From: Pricia mediterranea
GTDB taxonomy: Bacteria; Bacteroidota; Bacteroidia; Flavobacteriales; Flavobacteriaceae
Assembly: GCF_032248455.1 (NCBI RefSeq)
Contig: NZ_JAVTTP010000001.1
Location: 2,850,501 to 2,914,500 of the forward strand
Direction: 5' to 3'
DNA: 64,000 nt
The notes under the pieces: model-generated
Told to the model about the DNA's origin: nothing
What the model saw: the letters and a program-made list of their open reading frames with translations, nothing else
The model's database searches: none
Position numbers and translations under genes: made by a program
Shown here: piece by piece, positions 47,240-55,314 of the stretch
Layout of the letters: each line of letters opens with the position of its first letter
How positions within the stretch are numbered: the stretch's first letter is position 1

Positions 47240-47275
47240 CCTTGAACAGCTGCGCAGCAGCGATTGAACCTTAAA
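47240..47275. repeat. CTTGAACAGC-type dispersed repeat, copy 1
   Basis: The 36 bases start CCTTGAACAGCTGCGCAGCA and end GAACCTTAAA. A related copy at 57712-57747 matches about 29 of 36 bases. The flanks (47171-47239) also contain AAGGTTCAAGGTTCAA units. Confidence 0.55.
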
Positions 47276-47321
47276 CCAAAACACTTGAAATTAAAAATCG
47301 GACAATTAGCCTAAAAAAACA

Positions 47322-48434
47322 ATGATAGAACAACTAAAAGGCTTCTGCCTACAAGGTCGTGAAAGAATTTATCCCGGTTCGGAGGGTTCTGTGACCGCCA
47401 ATACCGCAGTGGTTGAAATGAAGACTCCAGAGCTTCGGGAAGGAGAGATTTTGGCAAAAACGCTATATACTGGAATTTGCGGATCAGACAACAGTGCCGC
47501 CTTGGGCAAACCGAATTTTGATTGGGTCGAACGGCCTCGAATCATCGGTCACGAATTCAGTGCCGAAATTCTCGAGCTGGGTCCCGGCGACCACGATGGC
47601 CTCAAGGTCGGCGACCGCTTTACGCCCTTGGCGATGCTGGGCTGCCAAGATGAGGACTGCCCCGCCTGTAGCGTGGCGAAATGGAACCTCTGTCCGGAAA
47701 AACAGATTATTGGTTTCCATAGAAATGGAGGATTCGGACAGCAAGTGGTATTGGAATCCGACCGGGTCGTCCCGCTTATGAAAGGGCTCTCCCCTCAACA
47801 AGGGGCATTGGTAGAACCGCTGTCCGTTGTCGTAAATGCCCTATACCACAAATGTCACATTAAGCCAGGTGACGATGTGGTCGTGACCGGATGTGGAATC
47901 ATAGGTCTTATGTCCGCCGAATTGGCAAAGGCCGCTGGGGCCAGGGTGCTGGTGACCGGCATCGCACACGACCGTGACATCCGTTTGAAAAAGGCCGGGG
48001 AACAGGGATTTATCACCATTGAGGTATCCCCCGAAAACACGCTCGCACAACAATTAAAAGCGGGAATCGAAGATGCCGATGGAATTCCCTTCGGCACCAA
48101 CGGACAAGTTGACCTGTTGATCGAATGTTCTGGCGTACCCCAAGTGCTTTCCGAAGCTATATCCGTTGTCCGACCGGAAGGCGATATTTGTGTTATCGCC
48201 ACCTACCCCAAGGAAGTTGCCATCAACGCTACCCACTTGACCCGTACCTCGTTGAACATGCGAGGATCGATGGGATCTTGTAGAGAGGATTATAGGGTTG
48301 CCCAAAAATTAATGGTAACGGGTGTTTTTCCCGCTGATGCCTATATCGACGCCTATGATTTTAAGGACATCACCCAAGCCTTCGAAGATTCTATTGGTGC
48401 GAACAATGTAAAAGCGGTTGTTAAAATGAACTAA
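47322..48434 (+). CDS. Zinc-dependent medium-chain alcohol/sugar dehydrogenase
   Basis: The 370-residue product has the MDR pattern: TGICGSDNSAALG with the catalytic-zinc Cys near residue 50, IIGHEFSAEI with the GHE motif near 73, the structural-zinc cysteines in CQDEDCPACSVAKWNLC near 107-123, and the NAD-binding VTGCGIIGLMSAELAKAAGA near 190. It would oxidise a sugar or sugar-acid hydroxyl. It is a candidate for the missing fucose or 2-keto-3-deoxyfuconate dehydrogenase step, but its operon partners point equally to another sugar. Its own start is about 195 bases after the previous gene, across repeat sequence. Confidence 0.9.
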   Translation: MIEQLKGFCLQGRERIYPGSEGSVTANTAVVEMKTPELREGEILAKTLYTGICGSDNSAALGKPNFDWVERPRIIGHEFSAEILELGPGDHDGLKVGDRFTPLAMLGCQDEDCPACSVAKWNLCPEKQIIGFHRNGGFGQQVVLESDRVVPLMKGLSPQQGALVEPLSVVVNALYHKCHIKPGDDVVVTGCGIIGLMSAELAKAAGARVLVTGIAHDRDIRLKKAGEQGFITIEVSPENTLAQQLKAGIEDADGIPFGTNGQVDLLIECSGVPQVLSEAISVVRPEGDICVIATYPKEVAINATHLTRTSLNMRGSMGSCREDYRVAQKLMVTGVFPADAYIDAYDFKDITQAFEDSIGANNVKAVVKMN

Positions 48435-48467
48435 ACACTGTCGAATCAAATCTAACATTCAACAAAA

Positions 48468-49487
48468 ATGAGCAGAATCTTCATAACAGGCGGTACGGGT
48501 TGCATCGGAGCGGTCACGATATATAAATTATTACAGTATTCCGAAGTCGAAAAAATTGTAGTCGCTACCCGTTCGAGCAACAAAGAACCCTTAAAATTAT
48601 GGCTGGGCGAAGGCTTGGATGCACGTTTGGAATTTGTAAAGTTGGATGTATCGAACTATGAAGCCATTTCGGAACTATTACCGAAAATCGACCCCACCCA
48701 CATCATACACTTGGGCGCCTATCAGAGTCCCGATTGTTCGAGGGACCACATCGGCGGGATGCAGATCAATACGGGGGGTACGATGGCGCTTTTCGATGCT
48801 GCCGAAAAACTTGCGAATCTGAAGCGGTTTGTATTCGCAAGTTCCGCGGCGGTGTACGGCAAAAGGGCCATGTATCCTCAAGAACTTATTTCGGAGAATG
48901 TGCCCCTGGCACCCCCGAACCACTATGGAATTTGGAAGTTGGCGGGAGAGCATTTGGCCCGGTTATTCTACGACACTACTGGCGTCCCGACCCTGTGTCT
49001 GCGTATTAATACGACGTATGGCAAAGGTCGGGACAAAGGAAAGACCTCGGCACCGACCAACGCGATGAAGGCGGTGGCCCTAGGGACCGTGTCCGGAGAG
49101 AAGATTCCCTTTGAAATGCCATATCAAGGCCGAGAAAACTATCATTTTGTGGAGGATATCGGCAGTGCATTTGCGGAGTGCACCTTGCAGTCCTACGAAG
49201 GGTTCGGGGCATTTAATGTAAAGGGCGAGACCATCCCTATTCCGGAATTTTTAAAAATCATCGAAAAGGAGGCAGCTCTTCTCGAAATGGATGAATTTGC
49301 AAAATTCTCGATTGCCGAGGATGCCGACCCCAACCTCTTCGTATGCGATCTCAACCACGGAAAAATAGACACGACGTTTAAAGACCTTCCGCTGACTCCA
49401 ATCGCGGAAGGAGTAAGGAAATCACTGATAGAATTTAGGGATATGGCGGAAAAAGGGAGTTTGGAATTTTCAAGTCCCGCCTCATGA
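48468..49487 (+). CDS. NAD-dependent epimerase/dehydratase (extended SDR)
   Basis: The 339-residue product has the N-terminal Rossmann motif ITGGTGCIGAVTIYKLL, VFASSAAVYGK near residue 125 and the catalytic YGIWK (YxxxK) near 152. It is a complete extended SDR that could act on a free sugar or sugar lactone as a dehydrogenase or epimerase. It begins 33 bases after the zinc dehydrogenase gene and overlaps the next gene by 4 bases (ATGA), so it is firmly in the operon. Confidence 0.9.
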   Translation: MSRIFITGGTGCIGAVTIYKLLQYSEVEKIVVATRSSNKEPLKLWLGEGLDARLEFVKLDVSNYEAISELLPKIDPTHIIHLGAYQSPDCSRDHIGGMQINTGGTMALFDAAEKLANLKRFVFASSAAVYGKRAMYPQELISENVPLAPPNHYGIWKLAGEHLARLFYDTTGVPTLCLRINTTYGKGRDKGKTSAPTNAMKAVALGTVSGEKIPFEMPYQGRENYHFVEDIGSAFAECTLQSYEGFGAFNVKGETIPIPEFLKIIEKEAALLEMDEFAKFSIAEDADPNLFVCDLNHGKIDTTFKDLPLTPIAEGVRKSLIEFRDMAEKGSLEFSSPAS

Positions 49488-50470
49488 AAAGCATTGGAAT
49501 CGGATTTATTGGAGCGGGCGACATCGCGGATCTACACGCCGAGGCCGTAAATGGACTTCAAGGTGCCGAGTTGGTCGGATTGTGGAACCGGACTCCGGGA
49601 AAAGGCCGGGCCAAAGCGGAGAAATTCGGGTGCAAGACCTATGACTCGGTCAACGAGCTGCTCGAGGATCCCGATATCGATGCTGTCTTTGTGTTGACCA
49701 ATATGGAGACGCATTGCGAATACACGATACGTGCGGCAGAGGCCGGAAAGCACATTCTTGTCGAAAAACCGGCAGCTTCCAGTATTTCAGAGCTGGAGCG
49801 GATGCAGGATGCAGTTGATAAGGCGGGAGTGAAATGTATGCCGGTACACAATTATATTTATGAGCCGGGCATCAAAAGGGCGAAAGCCATGATCGAAAAG
49901 GGCCAGCTGGGTACAATCACGCAATTTTATATGATGTACAACATCCATCATGCGCACGAAATCAGGGCGCGTTATCCAGGGGTAATTAGACAGATTTTGA
50001 CCCATCATAGTTATACCATGTTATATCTTGCCGGGCAGCCGAAGACCGTTTCCTGTTTGAAATACACTTCGGATCCGAGCTTGGCGCCCCAGGAGAACTT
50101 GGCCATGGCGAACTTGCGGATGCAAAACGGATCCTTATCGCATCTCTGTGCCAGTTTTGCCAACGACGACCATGCAGGCGATCCCTGGTCATGCATCATC
50201 AAGGTTATGGGAACCAAAGGTAGCACCCGGTACAGCTACCGAGATTTTGTAATCAACGCTGCCAATGGTCCCCATTCACAGACCTATCAATGCTATCCGG
50301 AATCCATAAAGAACACGGCGGTCCATTTTATCGACCAAGTCATCCGCAATGATGAAAACCCGTTGTCCAGCTTGGAAGACGCCATCACCTGTCAGCGAAT
50401 CATCGAGGCCTGTGAGAGGTCGGAAACGGAAGGGGTTCATGTAAGATTAGAATCGAGACTTGAGACTTAA
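49484..50470 (+). CDS. Gfo/Idh/MocA-family oxidoreductase
   Basis: The 328-residue cytoplasmic product has GFIGAGDIADLHAEAV at the NAD site, ILVEKPAASSISELERM near residue 92, and VHNYIYEPGIKRAKAMIEKG in the substrate domain. It is translationally coupled to the upstream SDR gene by a 4-base overlap. The last codons (RLESRLET) are encoded by a GAGACTTGAGACTTAAGAC-like repeat, which suggests that the present stop lies in repeat sequence and the natural C-terminus has been altered. Activity on a specific sugar is unknown. Confidence 0.88.
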   Translation: MKSIGIGFIGAGDIADLHAEAVNGLQGAELVGLWNRTPGKGRAKAEKFGCKTYDSVNELLEDPDIDAVFVLTNMETHCEYTIRAAEAGKHILVEKPAASSISELERMQDAVDKAGVKCMPVHNYIYEPGIKRAKAMIEKGQLGTITQFYMMYNIHHAHEIRARYPGVIRQILTHHSYTMLYLAGQPKTVSCLKYTSDPSLAPQENLAMANLRMQNGSLSHLCASFANDDHAGDPWSCIIKVMGTKGSTRYSYRDFVINAANGPHSQTYQCYPESIKNTAVHFIDQVIRNDENPLSSLEDAITCQRIIEACERSETEGVHVRLESRLET

Positions 50471-50603
50471 GACATGGAACGTAAGGTTTGAAACTTTAAT
50501 ATGGAGATTTGAGAAATAGGAGTCTAGACAACCTAGTAGAATAATTTCGAAACCGTCCCAAAAGTGGCTAGCATCCCTAAAAAAATTAGATTTTTTCATA
50601 CTT

Positions 50604-50672
50604 GACCAAGTGACCAAGTGACCAAGTGACCAAGTGACCAAGTGACCAAGTGACCAAGTGACCAAGTGACCA
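50604..50672. repeat. Tandem 8-bp repeat (GACCAAGT), 8.6 copies
   Basis: Eight perfect copies of GACCAAGT run head to tail, followed by a partial copy (GACCA). The array ends 35 bases before the ATG of the cytochrome fusion gene. It is a microsatellite, not a CRISPR array, and could vary in length by replication slippage. Confidence 0.9.
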
Positions 50673-50707
50673 CTAAATACCAACATCTAAACTAAACATT
50701 TAACAAA

Positions 50708-53700
50708 ATGCCAAAGAAAAACAAAGTCCTTTTTGGGGCAATAGTTTTACTGCTGGTCATCTTTACCGGTTGTACCGACAAAGAAGAGGGCCTGGTCGAA
50801 GTACATGATAAAGACCATATCGTGTTGATAGGAAACAATCTCGCTTCCCGAATGATGGATTTTGGCCATTTCGAGACGGAGCTGCACCTGCGCTACCCCG
50901 ATAGTACCCTGTTTATCCGAAATATGGGCGACGGGGGCAATACGCCGGGTTTTCGGCCCCATTCCTCACGGAATTCCCCCTGGGCCTTTCCGGGTGCGGA
51001 AAAATTCCAAACGGAATATGCCAATGAGTCGGGTAGCATCGGTCATTTTCCTACCGAAGACGAATGGTTGACCGATCTAGAGGCCGATATTATCATTGCC
51101 TTCTTTGGTTACAGCGAATCCTTTCAAGGTGCCGAAGGTGTTCAGAATTATAAGGATGAACTGCAGGCCTTTATCGAACATACCAAAACACAAAAATACA
51201 ACGGCGAATCGGCACCGGAACTGGTATTGGTCTCGCCCATCGCGTTTGAGGACCTGTCCGATAAAATGGACCTGCCCGATGGCGTCGCCGAAAACAAGAA
51301 CCTCGAGATGTACGCGGAGGCTATGGCCGATGTGGCCGCGCAGAACGGCATAGGCTTCGTGGATGCCTTCGAACCCAGTAAGAATTGGATGGATTCCGAC
51401 GAAAAAGATATAACCTCCGACGGCTTCCAATTGAATGACTACGGATACCAAAAATTTGCCGAGCTTCTGGCCGATCAAATTTTCGGAGAGAAGGATGCTG
51501 TGGCCGAATCGAAAAGGGAGGCGGTGACCGACGCCGTGGTGGAAAAAAACTGGTACTGGCACCATGATTTTAAGATTCCCAATGGGGTGCATGCCTACGG
51601 ACGGCGCTATGACCCCTTCGGTCCTGACAACTACCCTTACGAGATAGAAAAAGTCCGTCAAATGACGGCCAATCGGGATACGGCAATCTGGAACGCCGCC
51701 GCTGGAAAGACCACCGATCTGGCTGCCATGGACGCAAAGACCCGCGTATTGCCCCCTGTGGAGACGAATTATAAGGAAGTCAATGGATCCGGAGACCCCA
51801 AATACCTTTACGGACAGGATGCCCTCGACAAAATCGACGTGCCCGACGGCTATAAAATAGAACTTTTTGCCTCCGAGGAAGAGTTCGAGGACTTGGCCAA
51901 CCCGGTACAGTTATCCTTTGACAACAAAGGTCGCCTTTGGGTGGGGGTCATGCCAAGCTATCCACATTGGAAACCCGGCGACGGAAAGCCGAACGATAAA
52001 TTGCTTATTCTAGAGGATACCGATAACGATGGCAAGGCGGACAAACAGACCGTGTTTGCCGATAGCCTGAGCCTGACCATCGGGTTTGAATTGGCTCCCG
52101 AAGGCGTGTATGTCTCCCAGGCCCCTGACCTCGTATTGCTCAAGGATACCGACGGGGACGACCATGCAGATACCCGCGAGGTACTGCTCAGTGGCTTCGA
52201 TGACCACGATACGCATCATGCGATCAGCGCTTTTACGGCCGACCCCAGTGGGGCTCTCTACATGGGTGAAGGTGTCTTTTTGCATACCAATGTGGAGACC
52301 GCTTACGGCACCGTTCGGGCGACCAATGGCGGCTTTTACCGGTACAGTCCACAAAGGCATCGTCTCGAACGTACCGCGCAGTTGCCCATCCCCAATCCCT
52401 GGGGGATTGCCTTTGACGAATGGGGTCAACCGTTTTTCGCCCATACCTCGGGCCCTGACGTTACTTGGATGCAACCTGGAACCATCAAGTCGCGCTACGG
52501 TCAATCGAGTCCGCTTCCCAAGAATATTATCGAGGATGAACATCGCGTACGGCCGACGTCGGGACTGGAGTTCGTTTCCAGCCGACATTTTCCGGATGAG
52601 GTGCAGGGCGATCTGTTGATCAATAATACCATCGGTTTTTTGGGGACCAAACAGCATGTTGTGGTCGACGACCCGGAATCATCGGGGTACGTCAGTGAAC
52701 ATCGTGTGGACCTGGTGACCTCCTCCGATACGAATTTCCGTCCCGTGGATATGGAATTCGCCCCCGATGGCTCGCTGTATTTCGTGGACTGGCACAATGT
52801 ACTGATCGGGCATATGCAGCACAACGCCCGTGATCCATTGCGTGACCATGTACACGGTAGAATATATAGAATGACGTATCCTTCGCGCCCCTTGGTAGAA
52901 CCGGCAGAAATCGACGGGGCCTCCATCGAGACTCTGTTGGATAATCTCAAATTGCCCGAATACCGTTCCCGATACCGGACCCGCCGAGAACTTCGGGGCC
53001 GGGATGCGGAAAAGGTACTGCCCCAACTGAAAACATGGGTCGCGGACCTTGATACTTCCGACCCCCGCTACGAACACCATCTGTTGGAAGCTCTTTGGGT
53101 GACCTGGGGCCTGAACCAAGTGGACAAAGATCTTTTGATACAATTGCTGAACGCCGACGATTTTCGGGCCCGAGCCGCCGCCGTAAAGGTTTTGCGGTAT
53201 ACCGGGCACCAAATTCCCGAGCAGGCGGATCTGCTGATGGCAGCCGCCAAGGACGAAAACCCACGGGTCCGTTTAGAGGCTCTAGTGGCCGCCTCTTGGT
53301 TGGATGAGCAGACGGGCGTGCCGATTGTAGAGGCCGCGGGGGAACTGCCGATGGACGATTGGATGCAAAAACCCTACGAAGCGGCCTTGGCCCATTTAAA
53401 AGATCATAATCTGGGGGAAGATGAGTCCGGTAAAACGAAAACGGATCTCGAGGGAGCCGCCAAGGAATTGTTCGTTAAGGGTGAGGAAATCTATAACCGC
53501 GAAGGCTTTTGTGTTACCTGTCATCAATCCGATGGACAGGGATTGAGCGCATCGCAATTCCCGCCTTTGGCAGGTCAGAAATGGGTGACCGGCAGTGAGG
53601 AACGTTTGATCAAACTGACCTTAAAGGGACTTATGGGGCCGCTTGAGCTTGAAAACAAGTCCTACCCCGGGCAAGTACCTATGACGCCTTTCGGAGGTAT

Positions 53701-53866
53701 GCTCAACGATGAGGAGATTGCGTCGGTATTGACCTTCGTGCGGAACAGTTTCGGCAACAAAGCCGACCCCATCGACCCGGAGAAGGTAAAAGAAGTGAGG
53801 GAGGCAATCAAGGATAAGGAAGGTTTCTATTCGCCTGCCGAGTTGTTGAAAGAGCACCCGATGTAG
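50708..53866 (+). CDS. Lipoprotein with SGNH-like, beta-propeller, HEAT and cytochrome c domains
   Basis: The 1052-residue product has lipobox TGC (Cys22) and four parts. Residues 35-260 are SGNH-hydrolase-like, but the usual GDS block reads IGNNLASRM, so the catalytic Ser is missing. Residues about 365-735 form a membrane-bound-dehydrogenase (PVC-type) propeller (YKIELFASEEEFEDLANPVQ, GRLWVGVMPSYPHW, LILEDTDNDGKADKQTVF). HEAT-like repeats follow (about 740-880). The last part is cytochrome c with C935-V-T-C-H939 and M992 as likely axial ligand. It probably passes electrons from sugar or alcohol oxidation in the periplasm to the respiratory chain. Confidence 0.87.
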   Translation: MPKKNKVLFGAIVLLLVIFTGCTDKEEGLVEVHDKDHIVLIGNNLASRMMDFGHFETELHLRYPDSTLFIRNMGDGGNTPGFRPHSSRNSPWAFPGAEKFQTEYANESGSIGHFPTEDEWLTDLEADIIIAFFGYSESFQGAEGVQNYKDELQAFIEHTKTQKYNGESAPELVLVSPIAFEDLSDKMDLPDGVAENKNLEMYAEAMADVAAQNGIGFVDAFEPSKNWMDSDEKDITSDGFQLNDYGYQKFAELLADQIFGEKDAVAESKREAVTDAVVEKNWYWHHDFKIPNGVHAYGRRYDPFGPDNYPYEIEKVRQMTANRDTAIWNAAAGKTTDLAAMDAKTRVLPPVETNYKEVNGSGDPKYLYGQDALDKIDVPDGYKIELFASEEEFEDLANPVQLSFDNKGRLWVGVMPSYPHWKPGDGKPNDKLLILEDTDNDGKADKQTVFADSLSLTIGFELAPEGVYVSQAPDLVLLKDTDGDDHADTREVLLSGFDDHDTHHAISAFTADPSGALYMGEGVFLHTNVETAYGTVRATNGGFYRYSPQRHRLERTAQLPIPNPWGIAFDEWGQPFFAHTSGPDVTWMQPGTIKSRYGQSSPLPKNIIEDEHRVRPTSGLEFVSSRHFPDEVQGDLLINNTIGFLGTKQHVVVDDPESSGYVSEHRVDLVTSSDTNFRPVDMEFAPDGSLYFVDWHNVLIGHMQHNARDPLRDHVHGRIYRMTYPSRPLVEPAEIDGASIETLLDNLKLPEYRSRYRTRRELRGRDAEKVLPQLKTWVADLDTSDPRYEHHLLEALWVTWGLNQVDKDLLIQLLNADDFRARAAAVKVLRYTGHQIPEQADLLMAAAKDENPRVRLEALVAASWLDEQTGVPIVEAAGELPMDDWMQKPYEAALAHLKDHNLGEDESGKTKTDLEGAAKELFVKGEEIYNREGFCVTCHQSDGQGLSASQFPPLAGQKWVTGSEERLIKLTLKGLMGPLELENKSYPGQVPMTPFGGMLNDEEIASVLTFVRNSFGNKADPIDPEKVKEVREAIKDKEGFYSPAELLKEHPM

Positions 53867-53966
53867 TAGGTAGCCTACAACTGAACGCTGAATCCTTTTA
53901 AAACCTAAACCCGATGTACAACGGTGAGACTTAGGGCAAAAGACAAAATTAAAAAAAAGCTCTTCC

Positions 53967-54302
53967 ATGAAAACAAAACGTTACTGCCTAGCCCTTGACC
54001 TCAAGAACGACCCCGACCTGATCAAGGAATATAAGGAGTACCACGAAAACGTGTGGCCCGAAATAACGGCAAGCATCAAGGAGGCCGGAGTAGAGAAATT
54101 GGACATCTACCACGTAGAAGACCGATTGTTTATGATTATGGAGACCCGGCCCGATTTTTCGTTCCAAGAAAAACAAAAGTCCGATGAGGCCAATCCTAAG
54201 GTACAGGAATGGGAAACCTTGATGTGGGATTACCAACAGGCTCTGCCCGGTTCAAAACCCGGAGAAAAATGGCGGTTGATGGAACATATTTTCGAGTTGT
54301 AA
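53967..54302 (+). CDS. L-rhamnose/L-fucose mutarotase-like protein (RhaM family)
   Basis: The 111-residue product matches the COG3254 mutarotase family: MKTKRYCLALDLKNDPDLIK, EYHENVWPEI with the conserved active-site His, YHVEDRLFMIME, and WETLMWDYQQALP with family tryptophans near the C-terminus. Members interconvert alpha and beta anomers of L-rhamnose or L-fucose. Because L-fuconate dehydratase and a GH29 fucosidase lie nearby, L-fucose is the likely substrate. It lies 100 bases after the cytochrome fusion gene. Confidence 0.88.
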   Translation: MKTKRYCLALDLKNDPDLIKEYKEYHENVWPEITASIKEAGVEKLDIYHVEDRLFMIMETRPDFSFQEKQKSDEANPKVQEWETLMWDYQQALPGSKPGEKWRLMEHIFEL

Positions 54303-54470
54303 AATCATTGAGAGATATCAGGGCGTTTTGGCCGATCGATAATTTGGAACACGCTGTTCAAACGATAACTCCGGGGTTTTTGAATGAACGGGCGTGCAGT
54401 TGATCTCTGAGGTGCATCCAGCGAAAGTCAGAGAAAGAACTTACGTCTCAGGTTCTAAAGCGCAGCGGTT

Positions 54471-55052
54471 CTACCTCCGTTTTTGTACCAAGTCCTTCGT
54501 AAATTCGTTCAGGGTCTCCACTTTTTGCTCGAAATCGCCTTTGAGGGTCTTGCGATATTCGTTGAGGTTTTTGACCAGATCGTCGATATTTTCCGGAATA
54601 ACATCCTCGAAAAATTGACGAAGGCGTTTGGCCGTGGTGGGCGATTTACCATTCGTGGAGATGGCCACCTTTACGTTACCTTTGGTCACGATTCCGCCCA
54701 TATAAAAATCGCAAAACGGTGGGTTGTCGGCGACATTGACCAAGATGCTTTGCGCCCGACAGTCATGATATATCTGTTCGTTGATTTCCGGTCGGTCGGT
54801 CGTGGCGATGACGATATGTTTGTCCTGAAGATATTTGGGGTCATAGCTGTCCCTATGCATGGCGATGCCGTGCTTGTCGGCCAAGACAGACGTTTCGGCG
54901 CGAAATAGCGGCGCCACCATTGCTACCTGTGCCGTAGGGCTCGATTTCAACAAAAATGTCAGCTTTTCCAGGGCCACGTTCCCGCCCCCTACGATCAAGA
55001 TGTTCAGGTGGGACACCTTTAAAAATATGGGATACAGTTCGTTGCGTTCCAT
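54471..55052 (-). CDS. Siroheme-synthase N-terminal domain protein (precorrin-2 dehydrogenase type)
   Basis: The ATG at 55052 (MERNELYPIFLKVSHLNILI) is chosen; a reading three codons longer would need a TTG start. The 193-residue product has the NAD-binding ILIVGGGNVALEKLTFLL and the family stretches ATTDRPEINEQIY, NVADNPPFCDFYMGGIV and AISTNGKSPTTAKRLRQFFE. It oxidises precorrin-2 to sirohydrochlorin, and some members also insert iron, giving the siroheme needed by sulfite reductase. It lacks the CysG methyltransferase half, so a separate methyltransferase gene is expected elsewhere. It stands alone, inverted inside fucose genes. Confidence 0.88.
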   Translation of the reverse strand: MERNELYPIFLKVSHLNILIVGGGNVALEKLTFLLKSSPTAQVAMVAPLFRAETSVLADKHGIAMHRDSYDPKYLQDKHIVIATTDRPEINEQIYHDCRAQSILVNVADNPPFCDFYMGGIVTKGNVKVAISTNGKSPTTAKRLRQFFEDVIPENIDDLVKNLNEYRKTLKGDFEQKVETLNEFTKDLVQKRR

Positions 55053-55072
55053 GCCATGCAATTAGTATCCTA

Positions 55073-55080
55073 CAAAGATA
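55073..55080 (-). promoter_or_regulatory. Candidate -7 box for the siroheme-type gene
   Basis: On the minus strand this reads TATCTTTG, an exact TAnnTTTG match, 20 bases before the ATG at 55052. The short distance implies a very short leader. Confidence 0.45.
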
Positions 55081-55172
55081 GAAAACCCCGGGCAGCTAAG
55101 GGTACCGAAATTTTAAATTTCAGGGTATCCAATTTCTTAGGATTTCTACCCCCGACAGGTGGACCAAAGTTC

Positions 55173-55180
55173 TATCTTTG
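55173..55180 (+). promoter_or_regulatory. Candidate -7 box for the leader ORF and fuconate dehydratase gene
   Basis: TATCTTTG, identical to the box of the divergent gene, lies 23 bases before a small ORF and 134 bases before the fuconate dehydratase ATG. It touches a perfect palindrome. Confidence 0.45.
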
Positions 55181-55191
55181 GTATTAATACC
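55180..55191. promoter_or_regulatory. Perfect 12-base palindrome, candidate operator
   Basis: GGTATTAATACC is its own reverse complement and overlaps the last base of the -7-like box, where a bound repressor would cover the transcription start. The regulator is not known; neighbouring genes suggest sulfur or fucose control. Confidence 0.45.
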
Positions 55192-55203
55192 TATATTTCG
55201 ATT

Positions 55204-55275
55204 ATGATTCGCTCAGTGATGGCGATTAAGGACAAAAAAATATCGGTTTTAGAAAGTAACGGCGTAGCCAAATAA
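55204..55275 (+). CDS. Possible 23-residue leader peptide
   Basis: An ATG-to-TAA open frame (begins MIRSVMAIKD, ends ESNGVAK) lies between the promoter-like box/palindrome and the fuconate dehydratase gene, 39 bases before that gene's ATG. The peptide is rich in Lys and contains no run of one amino acid, so classical amino-acid attenuation is not obvious. It may be a leader peptide, the stump of a displaced gene, or chance. No homologue is known to me. Confidence 0.3.
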   Translation: MIRSVMAIKDKKISVLESNGVAK

Positions 55276-55314
55276 CGGCCTAAACCTTAGTTTTGTTATT
55301 CTAAGCTATTTGAA

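Noticed and set aside
50604-50672. CRISPR array
   Set aside because: The units are 8 bases long with no spacers and no cas genes are present; this is a microsatellite.
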